A stretch of 64,000 nt of DNA from assembly GCF_006838285.1 (NCBI RefSeq), contig NZ_CP038228.1, positions 2,418,001-2,482,000 on the forward strand. Reading direction: 5' to 3'. Each line of letters opens with the position of its first letter. Position 1 is the stretch's first letter. Below, piece after piece: positions 8,741-16,465 of this stretch. The stretch is from Xanthomonas translucens pv. cerealis (GTDB taxonomy: Bacteria > Pseudomonadota > Gammaproteobacteria > Xanthomonadales > Xanthomonadaceae). Both the position numbers and the translations under genes were made by a program. A model generated the notes under the pieces. The model did no database searches, was not told where the DNA came from, and was given only the letters and a program-made list of their open reading frames with translations.

Positions 8741-10750
8741 ATGCTCACTGCCCGTCCGCTTGCCCTCGCTGTCGCCCTCGGCCTGATCGCCCTGGCGTCC
8801 ACCGCCGATGCCGCGCCCAAGAAGAAGCGCGCCGCCGCCAAGGCGCCCGTCGTCAGCGCCGCCTGCACCGATTTCTACGACGACGCCAATGCCGATTGGC
8901 TGAAGAGCAACCCGCTGCCGCAGACCGGCGCCGTCACCGCCCTGGGCCAGTTGTCCGCGCGCGCGCAGCAACAGCAACGCGACCTGCTCGATGCGTCGAT
9001 GCAGTCGCCGCAGAACGACGTGCAGAAAGCGCTGGGCGATTTCTGGGCCAGCGGCCTGGACGAAGCGGCGGTGGAGAAGGACGGGTCCAACCCGATCGCA
9101 CCGCTGCTCAGCCGCATCGACGCGATCAAGAAGGCCAAGGAGGTGCCGGCCTCGATCGCCGCGCTGCACCAGATCGGCATCCCGGTGGCGTTCAATTTCG
9201 GCGCCGACGTCGACCTGAAGGCGCTGGACCGCCACATCGGCTACTTCATGCAGGGCGGCATGGGCCTGCCCGACCCGGCCTACTACACCCGCACCGACGC
9301 CGACACCGTGGCGCTGATGGGCCGCTACCGCGCCTACGTCAAGCAGATCCTGACCCTGACCGGCACCCCGGCGGCCAAGCTCGAGGCCGACGCCCAGTCG
9401 GTGCTGCAGATCGAGACCGCGCTGGCGCGCAGCGCCAAGTCGCTGGCCGGCATCAACAACCCGTTCAACAACTACGCACCGATCTCCACCAAGGAGTTGA
9501 ACAAGCAGTACCGCAACCTGCAGCTGGACGCGTTCCTGAAGGCGCAGGGCGTCAACGACGACCTGGTGTCGATGGCCGACCCGGACATGTTCAAGCAGCT
9601 CGACGGCATGATCGTCAGCATCAAGCCCGAGCAATGGAAGGCCTACCTGCGCTGGCGCGTCGGCGACGCGATGGCGCCGTACCTGTCCAAGAGCTTCCGC
9701 GACGCCAGCTTCGAGTTCCGCGGCCGCGTGCTGGAAGGCCAGACCCTGCCGCCGCAGCGCTGGTCGCAGGTGCTGGACGCGATCAACGTCGCCGCCGGCC
9801 CGATGCTGGGCCGCGAGTACGTCGGCCGCTATCTCAACGCCGACACCCGCCGCCAGGCCGAGAGCATCGCCGACCAGGTGCGCGACACCGAGATCGCCGC
9901 GATCAAGCGCAACACCTGGCTGAGCGAGTCGGCGCGCGCCGAAGCGCAGGCCAAGCTGGCCGCGCTGAAGATCGAGATCGGCGCGCCGCGCCGCGACCTG
10001 GACTACAGCGTGCAGCCGATGGGCCGCGGCAGCTTCGGCGGCAACATGCTGATCGCCTCCACCTGGCGCCACCGCGAGGAAATGAAGCGCATCGGCAAGG
10101 GCAACGCCGACCGCCGCTGGGACGTGCTGCCGCAGCAGCCGGCGCTGACCTACGACCTCGCCCAGAACCGCCTGATCGTCACCGCCGCGGTACTGCAGCC
10201 GCCGGCGTTCGTCGCCGGCGGCGATGCCGCCGCGCTGTACGGCGGCTACGGCGCGCTGGTCGCGCACGAACTGATCGGCGCGATCGACAGCAAGGGCAGC
10301 CAGGTCGACGCCAAGGGCGAACTGCGCAACTGGTGGACCGCGGAAGACAAGAACGCGTGGAACGCATTGAGCGCGCGCGCCGCGGCGCAGTACGGCGCCT
10401 ACGACTTCCCCGGCGTGAAAGGCGCCAAGGTCAACGGCCAGCTGACCCAGGAACAGGACCTGACCGACATCGGCAGCGTCGAACTGGCCTGGCAGGCGTA
10501 TGCCGCCGCCCAGCCCGCCGCCGGCGACGCCGGCAAGCAGGCGTTCTACAAGGCATGGGCCGGCCTGTGGGCGCAGCAGCTGTCGCCGAACGAAGCGGTG
10601 CAGCGCGTCACCGCCGACGTGCACGCGCCCGGCCGCTGGCGCGCCAACGGCCCGCTGGCCAACCTGCCCTCCTTCGCCGCCACCTTCACCTGCAAGGCCG
10701 GCCAGCCGATGGTGCGCAGCGACGCCGAGCAGATCCGCGTCTGGCCGTAA
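8741..10750 (+). CDS. M13-family peptidase paralogue with lost zinc site (pseudoenzyme)
   Basis: Predicted 669-residue protein with a Sec signal (cleavage near ADA-AP, about residue 24). It aligns along its whole length with the upstream M13 peptidase: the DFWASGLDEA, GGMGLPDPAYY and LQPPAF blocks are shared. The catalytic region is altered. HExxH has become HELIG (His509, Glu510, Gly513), removing the second histidine. GENIADLGG has become EQDLTDIGS, putting Gln572 where the third zinc ligand Glu should be. The NAYY substrate motif reads LTYDLA. The frame is intact over two kilobases and the C-terminal CKAGQPMVRS block is preserved, so this looks like a maintained non-catalytic paralogue, not a decaying gene. 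Role unknown: scaffold, inhibitor or binding protein are possibilities. Confidence 0.85.
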   Translation: MLTARPLALAVALGLIALASTADAAPKKKRAAAKAPVVSAACTDFYDDANADWLKSNPLPQTGAVTALGQLSARAQQQQRDLLDASMQSPQNDVQKALGDFWASGLDEAAVEKDGSNPIAPLLSRIDAIKKAKEVPASIAALHQIGIPVAFNFGADVDLKALDRHIGYFMQGGMGLPDPAYYTRTDADTVALMGRYRAYVKQILTLTGTPAAKLEADAQSVLQIETALARSAKSLAGINNPFNNYAPISTKELNKQYRNLQLDAFLKAQGVNDDLVSMADPDMFKQLDGMIVSIKPEQWKAYLRWRVGDAMAPYLSKSFRDASFEFRGRVLEGQTLPPQRWSQVLDAINVAAGPMLGREYVGRYLNADTRRQAESIADQVRDTEIAAIKRNTWLSESARAEAQAKLAALKIEIGAPRRDLDYSVQPMGRGSFGGNMLIASTWRHREEMKRIGKGNADRRWDVLPQQPALTYDLAQNRLIVTAAVLQPPAFVAGGDAAALYGGYGALVAHELIGAIDSKGSQVDAKGELRNWWTAEDKNAWNALSARAAAQYGAYDFPGVKGAKVNGQLTQEQDLTDIGSVELAWQAYAAAQPAAGDAGKQAFYKAWAGLWAQQLSPNEAVQRVTADVHAPGRWRANGPLANLPSFAATFTCKAGQPMVRSDAEQIRVWP

Positions 10751-10773
10751 TCGCAGTTCGCTAAGCAATACAT

Positions 10774-10805
10774 GCACGACGGCGCGGGCAACCGCGCCGT
10801 CGTGC
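10774..10805 (+). terminator. Hairpin terminator after second M13 gene
   Basis: A perfect 14-bp stem (10774-10787 and 10792-10805) closed by a GCAA tetraloop and followed by GTTGTGG. Position directly after the stop supports transcription termination. Confidence 0.75.
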
Positions 10806-11134
10806 GTTGTGGCGATAGCGATCGACAAAACGCGCCAGCCTCGCGGCGTTTGGCAACGGCCATCGGCTCGACCAAGCCAACGCGCCGCGCCATCACCTGC
10901 GACGATGCGTCTCGAAGGACTACCCGATGCGCTCGAACGCACGCTCGCTCGCTCAGTTGCTGCGCGCGGATGCACCGACTCCCGAAATGCGCCGAGAGCG
11001 CATCACGGGCATCGCTACCGAAGTGGAAGTAGCCGCTTTGCGTGGGGCGATGTCGGATCGCCCCTCAGGATCGTTCGCTGCACGCGCCGGATCACTTCAC
11101 TACAGCGGCGCCTGTCGATGCAGGCTGATCCCCC
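10806..11134. other. Intergenic region, no supported gene
   Basis: About 330 bases between the terminator and the end of the rhomboid gene. A frame starting at ATG 10927 has an AAGGA ribosome site seven bases upstream, but it runs antisense into the rhomboid coding sequence and its product has no recognisable features, so I do not call it. Confidence 0.5.
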
Positions 11135-11791
11135 TCAGCGCACGATCCGCGGCCGCGGCGGCTTGCGCTTGCCGAACGGCGGCTGGCCGCGCCAGTAGCG
11201 GATCAGCAGCCAGCCGAACAGCATGCCGCCCAGGTGCGCGAAGTGCGCCACGCCCGGCTGCCAGCCGGTGAAGCCCATGATCAGCTCCAGCGCGCCGAAC
11301 ACGATCACGAAGGTGCGCGCCTTCATCGGAATCGGCGGGAACAGCAGCATCACCCGCTGGTTCGGGAACAGCATGCCGAACGCCAGCAACAGGCCGAACA
11401 CGCCGCCGGAGGCGCCCAGGGTCGGATACGGATCGCCGCCGTTGCTTACCGTCCACCAGCCCACCAGCACCTGGCACAGGCCGGCGCCGGCCACGCACAC
11501 CAGGTAGTAGGTCAGGAAGCGCTTGTTGCCCCAGGTCTGCTCCAGCGGACCGCCGAACATGTACAGCGCCAGCATATTGAACAACAGATGCGAGAAGCCG
11601 CCATGCAGGAAGCCGTAGGTCAGCAGCTGCCAGATCTGGAAGTTCTGCCCCGGCGAAAACGCATCGAAGTTACTGATCGGCCACAGCATGAAGGGCGCGA
11701 AGGTGTCGTCGCCCAGCAATAGCTGCAGCAGGAACACGGCCACATTGCCGATCAGCAGGGCTTGGGTCACAGGCGGAAGTCTGGGGAACAT
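11135..11791 (-). CDS. Rhomboid-family intramembrane serine protease
   Basis: Protein of 218 residues with six hydrophobic spans, inner membrane. The rhomboid catalytic motif GASGG carries nucleophile Ser128, and the partner His186 lies in AHLGGMLFG of the last helix. The L1-loop-like WR element is replaced by WQLLTYGFLHGGFSHLLFNM, which also contains the conserved HxxxN. Cleaves transmembrane substrates by family; targets unknown. Start at MFPRLPPVTQ matches the family N-terminus. The gene lies 40 bp downstream of the alkyltransferase-like gene on the same strand and could share its transcript. Confidence 0.93.
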   Translation of the reverse strand: MFPRLPPVTQALLIGNVAVFLLQLLLGDDTFAPFMLWPISNFDAFSPGQNFQIWQLLTYGFLHGGFSHLLFNMLALYMFGGPLEQTWGNKRFLTYYLVCVAGAGLCQVLVGWWTVSNGGDPYPTLGASGGVFGLLLAFGMLFPNQRVMLLFPPIPMKARTFVIVFGALELIMGFTGWQPGVAHFAHLGGMLFGWLLIRYWRGQPPFGKRKPPRPRIVR

Positions 11792-11831
11792 GGTCGTGTC
11801 CGTGGCAACTGCCCACCATCATAGCCGCTCG

Positions 11832-12197
11832 CTATTGCGGACCCCATAACGCCGCGTCGAGATCGCGCGCCGGCGTTGGGTCGCGCTTCACCCGTCCGCC
11901 CTGCACCGCCACGCCTTCGCCGCGCAGCCGCTGGCACTGTTCGCGGAAGCCGCGCGAGCCTTCCGCGAAGGCGATACGCCCGTTGCTGCGCAGCACCCGG
12001 TGCCAGGGCAGCGTGGTATCGGTGTTGCCGCCGAGCACGCGTGCGACCAGCCGCGCGCGGCCAGGCAAGCCGGCCAGCATCGCCACCTCGCCGTAGCCGC
12101 GCACCTGGCCTGAAGGAATCGCGCGGATCGTCGCCAGGATGCGGGCCTGGGCCAGTGCCGATGCCTCGGCGTGGGGTGCGGCGCGGCGCCCGCTCAT
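11832..12197 (-). CDS. atl: Alkyltransferase-like protein (ATL), MGMT fold without active cysteine
   Basis: A 121-residue member of the O6-alkylguanine-DNA alkyltransferase C-terminal domain family. Motifs IPSGQVRGYGEVA and LPWHRVLRSNGRIAF are clear. The active-site PCHR is PWHR here (Trp65 in place of Cys), the hallmark of ATL proteins such as E. coli YbaZ, which bind alkylated guanine and flag it for nucleotide excision repair instead of repairing it directly. The start at 12197 overlaps the stop of the upstream EamA gene by four bases (ATGA), so the two are translationally coupled. The longer open frame upstream lies inside the transporter gene and is not coding. Confidence 0.92.
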   Translation of the reverse strand: MSGRRAAPHAEASALAQARILATIRAIPSGQVRGYGEVAMLAGLPGRARLVARVLGGNTDTTLPWHRVLRSNGRIAFAEGSRGFREQCQRLRGEGVAVQGGRVKRDPTPARDLDAALWGPQ

Positions 12198-13129
12198 GGC
12201 GGCAGCATCCGCGACGGCCGCGATACCAGCAGCACCCCGCCCAGCACCAGCAGCGTGCCGGCGATCTGCCAAGGCCCCATTGCCTCGCCCAGCAGCAGTA
12301 CGCTGAGCACGATCGTCGAGACCGGACCGAGCATGCCGATCTGCGAGGCCAGGCCCGAGCCGATGCGCCGCAGCGCCAGCATCGTCGCCAGCACCGGCAG
12401 CGCCGTGCACACCGAGCCGTTGAGCAGCGACAGCGCATACACCGGCGTCGGCAGCAGCAAGCCGTGCAACGGCCGCAGCAGCAGGAACTGGACGATGCAC
12501 AGCACGCAGGCGACCAGGCTGGCGTAGGCGGTCAGCCGCACCGCGCCGATCCGCGCCACCACATGCCCGCTGCCGACCAGGTACAGCGCATAGGCCATCG
12601 CGCTGCCGAACACCAGCAGGCTACCCCAGGCGGTGCGCGCGCCGCCGACCTGCAGGTCATGGCCGAAGGCAAGCAGCACGCCGAGATAGCTCAGTACCAG
12701 CGCCCACAGCTGGCGGCGCTGCGGCCGGCGACGGAAGACCAGCACGCCGATCAGCAGCACCAGGGTCGGGGTCAGGTACAGGATCAGCCGCTCCAGCGTG
12801 GCGGTGATGTAGGCCAGACCGAGGAAATCCAGGTAGCTAGCCACGTAGTAGCCGAGCACGCCGAGCGCGCAGATGCGCCAGCGGTCGCCACGCTGCAACG
12901 GCGGCGCGCGGCGCGCGGCCCAAAGCGCCATCGCCGCGAAGCACGGCAGCGCCACCAGCATGCGCAGCGCCAGCAGGGTCACCGCGTCCACGCCATAGCG
13001 ATAGCCGAGCTTGACGATGATCGCCTTGCCAGAAAACCCGATCGCGCCGGCGGCAGCGAGCAGCACGCCGCGCATGTCGGCGGACGCGCTCGCCAGCGGG
13101 GCGGGAGTCGAGCGTCCGGGCGCGCTCAT
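12194..13129 (-). CDS. EamA/DMT-family transporter
   Basis: Inner-membrane protein of about 311 residues with ten predicted helices in two repeated EamA halves; typical segments are ATLERLILYLTPTLVLLIGVL and ASQIGMLGPVSTIVLSVLLLGE. By family it exports or exchanges small metabolites; substrate unknown. Start chosen at MSAPGRSTPA (13129); a later MRGVLLAAAGAIGF start is also possible. It overlaps the ATL gene by four bases. Confidence 0.85.
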   Translation of the reverse strand: MSAPGRSTPAPLASASADMRGVLLAAAGAIGFSGKAIIVKLGYRYGVDAVTLLALRMLVALPCFAAMALWAARRAPPLQRGDRWRICALGVLGYYVASYLDFLGLAYITATLERLILYLTPTLVLLIGVLVFRRRPQRRQLWALVLSYLGVLLAFGHDLQVGGARTAWGSLLVFGSAMAYALYLVGSGHVVARIGAVRLTAYASLVACVLCIVQFLLLRPLHGLLLPTPVYALSLLNGSVCTALPVLATMLALRRIGSGLASQIGMLGPVSTIVLSVLLLGEAMGPWQIAGTLLVLGGVLLVSRPSRMLPP

Positions 13130-13660
13130 CGCCGGCCTGCACCCAGACGGAAGTGGACATCGTGCATGCCGCAAGTCTAAGGCCGCCGCGCAGCGCGCAT
13201 GCCGGCCAGCACCGGCAACTGACCAACGCTATCGACCGAGAGCGGCGCCGCCGCGACAACGGCACGCGCCAGGGCCGGCCGCTGCAATCGCGCGTACCGA
13301 TACGGGTACCGATAACTGCGTGCCTGCAAACTTCCTATAACGCGCCATGATTTCGCACCGACGGATCTTGACACCAGGATCATCCTTAAGATCACTTCAA
13401 GGGCGTTTCATTCATCTTGCAGCAAGGCTGCACGCCATGGTTGCGCATGCACTCCCGCGGACAACGGGTCGCCGCACATGGCATTCCTACCTGGCAGCGC
13501 CGGGAGTGCAGTGCCTGCTTGGCGAGCTGAAAAACGCTACTCAGCGCAATCGGCATTGATGACGCGCCCCGATCGCCGCACTCGCCTGCGGCTTTTGCAC
13601 CGCCCTGTGGTTTCACAGCCCTGCCCCTCCCCCAGGTTCAATGCAGAGGATCCTATTCAC

Positions 13661-15802
13661 ATGTACAGCAAATCCGTTAGCCCATCGACCGGTACCTCGC
13701 CGCCGGAGATTTCCACCGAAGCAGCGCCCGCAGCCCCTCACGCAACGGCGCCACCTCCAGCCGAGGCGCCCGTGCCAGGCTTTTTGGCAGAGCGGGCGCC
13801 TCGCCGTAGTAGCAGCGATGCCGACAGACCCGCCACCGCGCCGGCGACACCTGAGCAAACGGCTGCGCACGTAGAACCTGCGACGCCCCAGGACAGCGGC
13901 GATCACGTGGCGGCTTCGTCTCTGGCGCATGCCCGCGCCTTCCTGGCGGCGGGTGCGCAGCGGGTCAACGGCGCCGCTTCGCATGCGGCCACACTGGCCA
14001 CGTCGGCGTGGAGTAGCAGCGCATCCAGCATCGCATCGGCCGCCGAGCAGGTGTGGACGATGAGCGACCTGCGCACCATGCTGCAGTTACAGGCGAATGA
14101 TCCAGAATTCCTGAGAATTCTGCGTGGTATCGATCCGGAGCAGCCAGCCGATTACACCTTGGCCTTGTGCCGCGAGCACATGGAGCAACTGAAGATACTG
14201 TGCAAGGATAATACGACTGATTCGGATCATTCGAATGATATGCCGCAGCATCTGCGCAAGGCGATTCGGAGGGATATCCGAGCGGTGGAGAAGGCGCTGG
14301 ATCCGCTCGAAAATGGCACACCGGCAACGGGCCGAGCGCTGAAGTCCCTGGTCAACCTGGTCAATACCTGGCCGGTGCTGGTTCCCAGCCCGCTGCTGGC
14401 CAATCAGGCCAAGACGTTCGCCTACACGATCGCTGGCGTCACCAAGGGCGTCCTCGGGCTGTCGATGTCGGCATTGCGCTCGACCGCCGATGGCATGCCT
14501 TTTCCGCTGTGGAGCGGCCAATTGGGCCGGGAAGCCAACGAAGTCCATTTCTATGTGGGGCTGCTCAATGGCATTTTTCTTGCCACCGAAGTGCCCAAGA
14601 AATATTTCTCGGAATCGGTGAAGCAGACGGCCGAAGCGATCGACGACAGTCTCTACTTCCGTACAGGCGCCGTCGTCGCTGCCGCCGCCGTGCTGTTGAC
14701 TCCGTTCGTCTGGAACAACGTCAAACAGATCGCCGGCCGGGCTCGCGATGGTGCCATGCGCATGGCCGCCAGTGGTGCGGAACGGGTCGGCCTAAGCGCT
14801 TTGGCGAAGCCGTTGCACGACCGGCTCGATCCCATCCAGGTCAGCGCAGAACTGCGCACTAGCTTGAACGAGATCTGGCTGCAGCTGGAGAACGGGCGCG
14901 CGGCATTCGAGCAAAGCCGCCGCGACTTCACCGCCCCAGGCAGCGGGCGCGAACTCACCCGCACGCTGAATTCCCAGTGCACCCATTTGCTGGAAACCTT
15001 GCACAACTGCAGCGAACGCTTCAGTAGCGCGGTGGGACTGGATCGCACGCAGGAGGGCATCGCGACGCATGGGTCGAGAAACTCCGATTTTGCTTCGAAA
15101 CTGGCATTGACCATCCTGGCTGCCGGCGTCACCGGATCCACCGTGTTCTTGATCCAGCCCGACAAGATCGGCACCGCGGATGTGGTGGCCGATGCACTGG
15201 TGGTGACCGCAGTCATGGCGCAATCGGCCTGGAACAAGCAGGCCACCCGGCAAGACGCGATGGAACGCTTCAAGACGATGAACGCAGTCAGCATGGTGAT
15301 GGTTCTCGCCCTAGGTGCGGACAAGTTGTCCAAGATCTTCACGCCCGAGGGCTTGATCGAGTCGTCCGCGAACTCGCCTTATTACGCAGGGCTGGTGATG
15401 GCGCTCATGTCGATGACGATGCCCGGCCCGATGGCGCGCGGCGCCGAGTTGGCGATGAACTGGGCCGCTGGCAAGATCATCGGCCGGTGCACGGATGCGA
15501 ACGGCACCACCCTGGTCACACGCCAAGCGCAGACCGTCCAAGAGTTGCAGGAACACATGGCCAGCGTGCAGGAGCACGTCGCCGGCCTGAATCCCGAACA
15601 GCTAGAGCGGTACGAGGAACAGGTAGGCGCCAACGTGCAAAATCTCATCGCCAACGCTGGCGCAGCGCGGCAGCCGGCGCGAACGTCCGGCGTGACGATC
15701 AGCGAAATCGAAGAAGAAGAACCGACGCCGCCAGCGCACGAGGCGGGCGTCGAACCAGCGGCCACGCACAGCCCCGCGCATGGCGCATCCCAACCTAGCT
15801 GA
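13661..15802 (+). CDS. Candidate type III effector-like protein, copy A
   Basis: I do not recognise the family. Predicted 713 residues. Start ATG 13661 is chosen because it has an AGAGGA ribosome site (13645-13650), is the first residue conserved in both copies in frame, and begins a typical type III secretion N-terminus: MYSKSVSPSTGTSPPE is Ser/Pro/Thr rich with no acidic residue in the first 15. Residues about 15-110 are Pro/Ala-rich and disordered. The middle is helical. The second half has several hydrophobic stretches (about 336-355, 481-498, 508-520, 573-600) that could insert into membranes. The tail has a run of glutamates (SEIEEEEPTPP). Base composition is clearly lower in GC than the neighbours. 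No hrp or secretion genes lie in the window. Confidence 0.7.
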   Translation: MYSKSVSPSTGTSPPEISTEAAPAAPHATAPPPAEAPVPGFLAERAPRRSSSDADRPATAPATPEQTAAHVEPATPQDSGDHVAASSLAHARAFLAAGAQRVNGAASHAATLATSAWSSSASSIASAAEQVWTMSDLRTMLQLQANDPEFLRILRGIDPEQPADYTLALCREHMEQLKILCKDNTTDSDHSNDMPQHLRKAIRRDIRAVEKALDPLENGTPATGRALKSLVNLVNTWPVLVPSPLLANQAKTFAYTIAGVTKGVLGLSMSALRSTADGMPFPLWSGQLGREANEVHFYVGLLNGIFLATEVPKKYFSESVKQTAEAIDDSLYFRTGAVVAAAAVLLTPFVWNNVKQIAGRARDGAMRMAASGAERVGLSALAKPLHDRLDPIQVSAELRTSLNEIWLQLENGRAAFEQSRRDFTAPGSGRELTRTLNSQCTHLLETLHNCSERFSSAVGLDRTQEGIATHGSRNSDFASKLALTILAAGVTGSTVFLIQPDKIGTADVVADALVVTAVMAQSAWNKQATRQDAMERFKTMNAVSMVMVLALGADKLSKIFTPEGLIESSANSPYYAGLVMALMSMTMPGPMARGAELAMNWAAGKIIGRCTDANGTTLVTRQAQTVQELQEHMASVQEHVAGLNPEQLERYEEQVGANVQNLIANAGAARQPARTSGVTISEIEEEEPTPPAHEAGVEPAATHSPAHGASQPS

Positions 15803-15814
15803 CGCCGGCGCAAT

Positions 15815-15846
15815 CCCGGCACGCGTCCGCCCGGCCCAGTGCCGGG
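15815..15846. terminator. Hairpin after effector-like copy A
   Basis: Arms CCCGGCAC (15815-15822) and GTGCCGGG (15839-15846) around a GC-rich 16-base loop. The same hairpin follows copy B at 18599-18630. Confidence 0.5.
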
Positions 15847-15852
15847 CGACGC

Positions 15853-15890
15853 TCAGCGCATCAGCACCAGGTCCTCGACCTGAGTCGCCC
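15853..15890 (-). pseudogene. 3'-terminal scrap of a gor-like gene
   Basis: Read on the minus strand, the bases just after the hairpin encode TQVEDLVLMR and a stop, matching the last residues of the intact glutathione reductase gene downstream (TSAEEVVLMR, stop at 18637) in the same relative position. Nothing further upstream resembles the reductase. It shows that the duplicated segment originally reached into the convergent gor gene. Confidence 0.6.
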
Positions 15891-16151
15891 AGCCTTTCAT
15901 AGTCGTCTTCGAGCCATAGTTTCTGGCAATGGATAAGGTCAACATGAGCGGCAAGCGGTCACGCGTCGGTGCGGCCGCCGCGCAGCGTGCGCGGGCCAGC
16001 ACTCGACAACTCGCCACCTCCACCGCGCAATAATTGCGCCGCCGCGACAACGGCAGCAGCCGGGGCCGGCCGCTGCAATCGCGCGTGCCGATAACTGCAT
16101 GCCTGCAAACTTCCTATAACGCGAGATGATTTCCCTATGACGGGATATGAT

Positions 16152-16173
16152 TTCGCACCGACGGTGTCTTCGC
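16152..16173 (+). promoter_or_regulatory. PIP-box-like repeat upstream of copy B
   Basis: Two TTCGC half-sites (16152-16156 and 16169-16173) separated by 12 bases. The HrpX plant-inducible-promoter box has the form TTCGC-N15-TTCGC, so spacing is not canonical. In unit A only the first half-site is kept (13356-13360) and the second is changed to TGACA. The element is about 290 bases before the ATG. Weak evidence for HrpX control. Confidence 0.3.
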
Positions 16174-16465
16174 ACCAAAATGGCGATTACGGTCATTTCA
16201 AGGGCGTTCCATTCATCTTGGAGCAAGGCTGCGGGACATGGTTGCGCATGCACCGCGCGGACAACGGATCGCCGCACATGGCATTCATGCCTGGTGCTGG
16301 AAGCGCCGGGAATCCAATGCCTGCTTGGCGAACTGAAAAATGCGACGCAGCGCAATCGGCATTGATGGCGCCCCCGATCGCCGCACTCGCCTGCGGCTTT
16401 TGCACCGCCCTGTGGTTTCACAGCCCTGCCCCTCCCCCAGGTTCAATACAGAGGATCCTATTCAC

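Larger units (their letters stand above)
13190..15865 (+). repeat. Direct tandem duplication, unit A
   Basis: First copy of a roughly 2.7-kb direct repeat. It contains about 470 bases of upstream sequence, the effector-like gene, a terminator hairpin and the last few codons of a gor-like gene. The shared block GCCGCCGCGACAAC sits at 13247 here and at 16038 in unit B, an offset near 2.79 kb; offsets drift to 2805 and 2784 through small indels. Upstream, the copies also share the block around CTGCAATCGCGCGT and CTTCCTATAACGCG. The boundaries fade gradually and are approximate. Confidence 0.85.

Noticed and set aside
8651..10975. 774-codon minus-strand frame opposite the second M13 gene
   Set aside because: Repeated Val/Gly/Arg/Ala pattern of an antisense shadow; the plus-strand frame has clear family motifs.
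10927..11271. Frame with a good ribosome site in the gap before the rhomboid gene
   Set aside because: Runs antisense through the rhomboid 3' end and has no conserved features.
13347..13559. Small frames upstream of both effector-like genes ending ELKNATQRNRH
   Set aside because: Similar only because the region is duplicated; the first half differs by frame and no ribosome site is evident.
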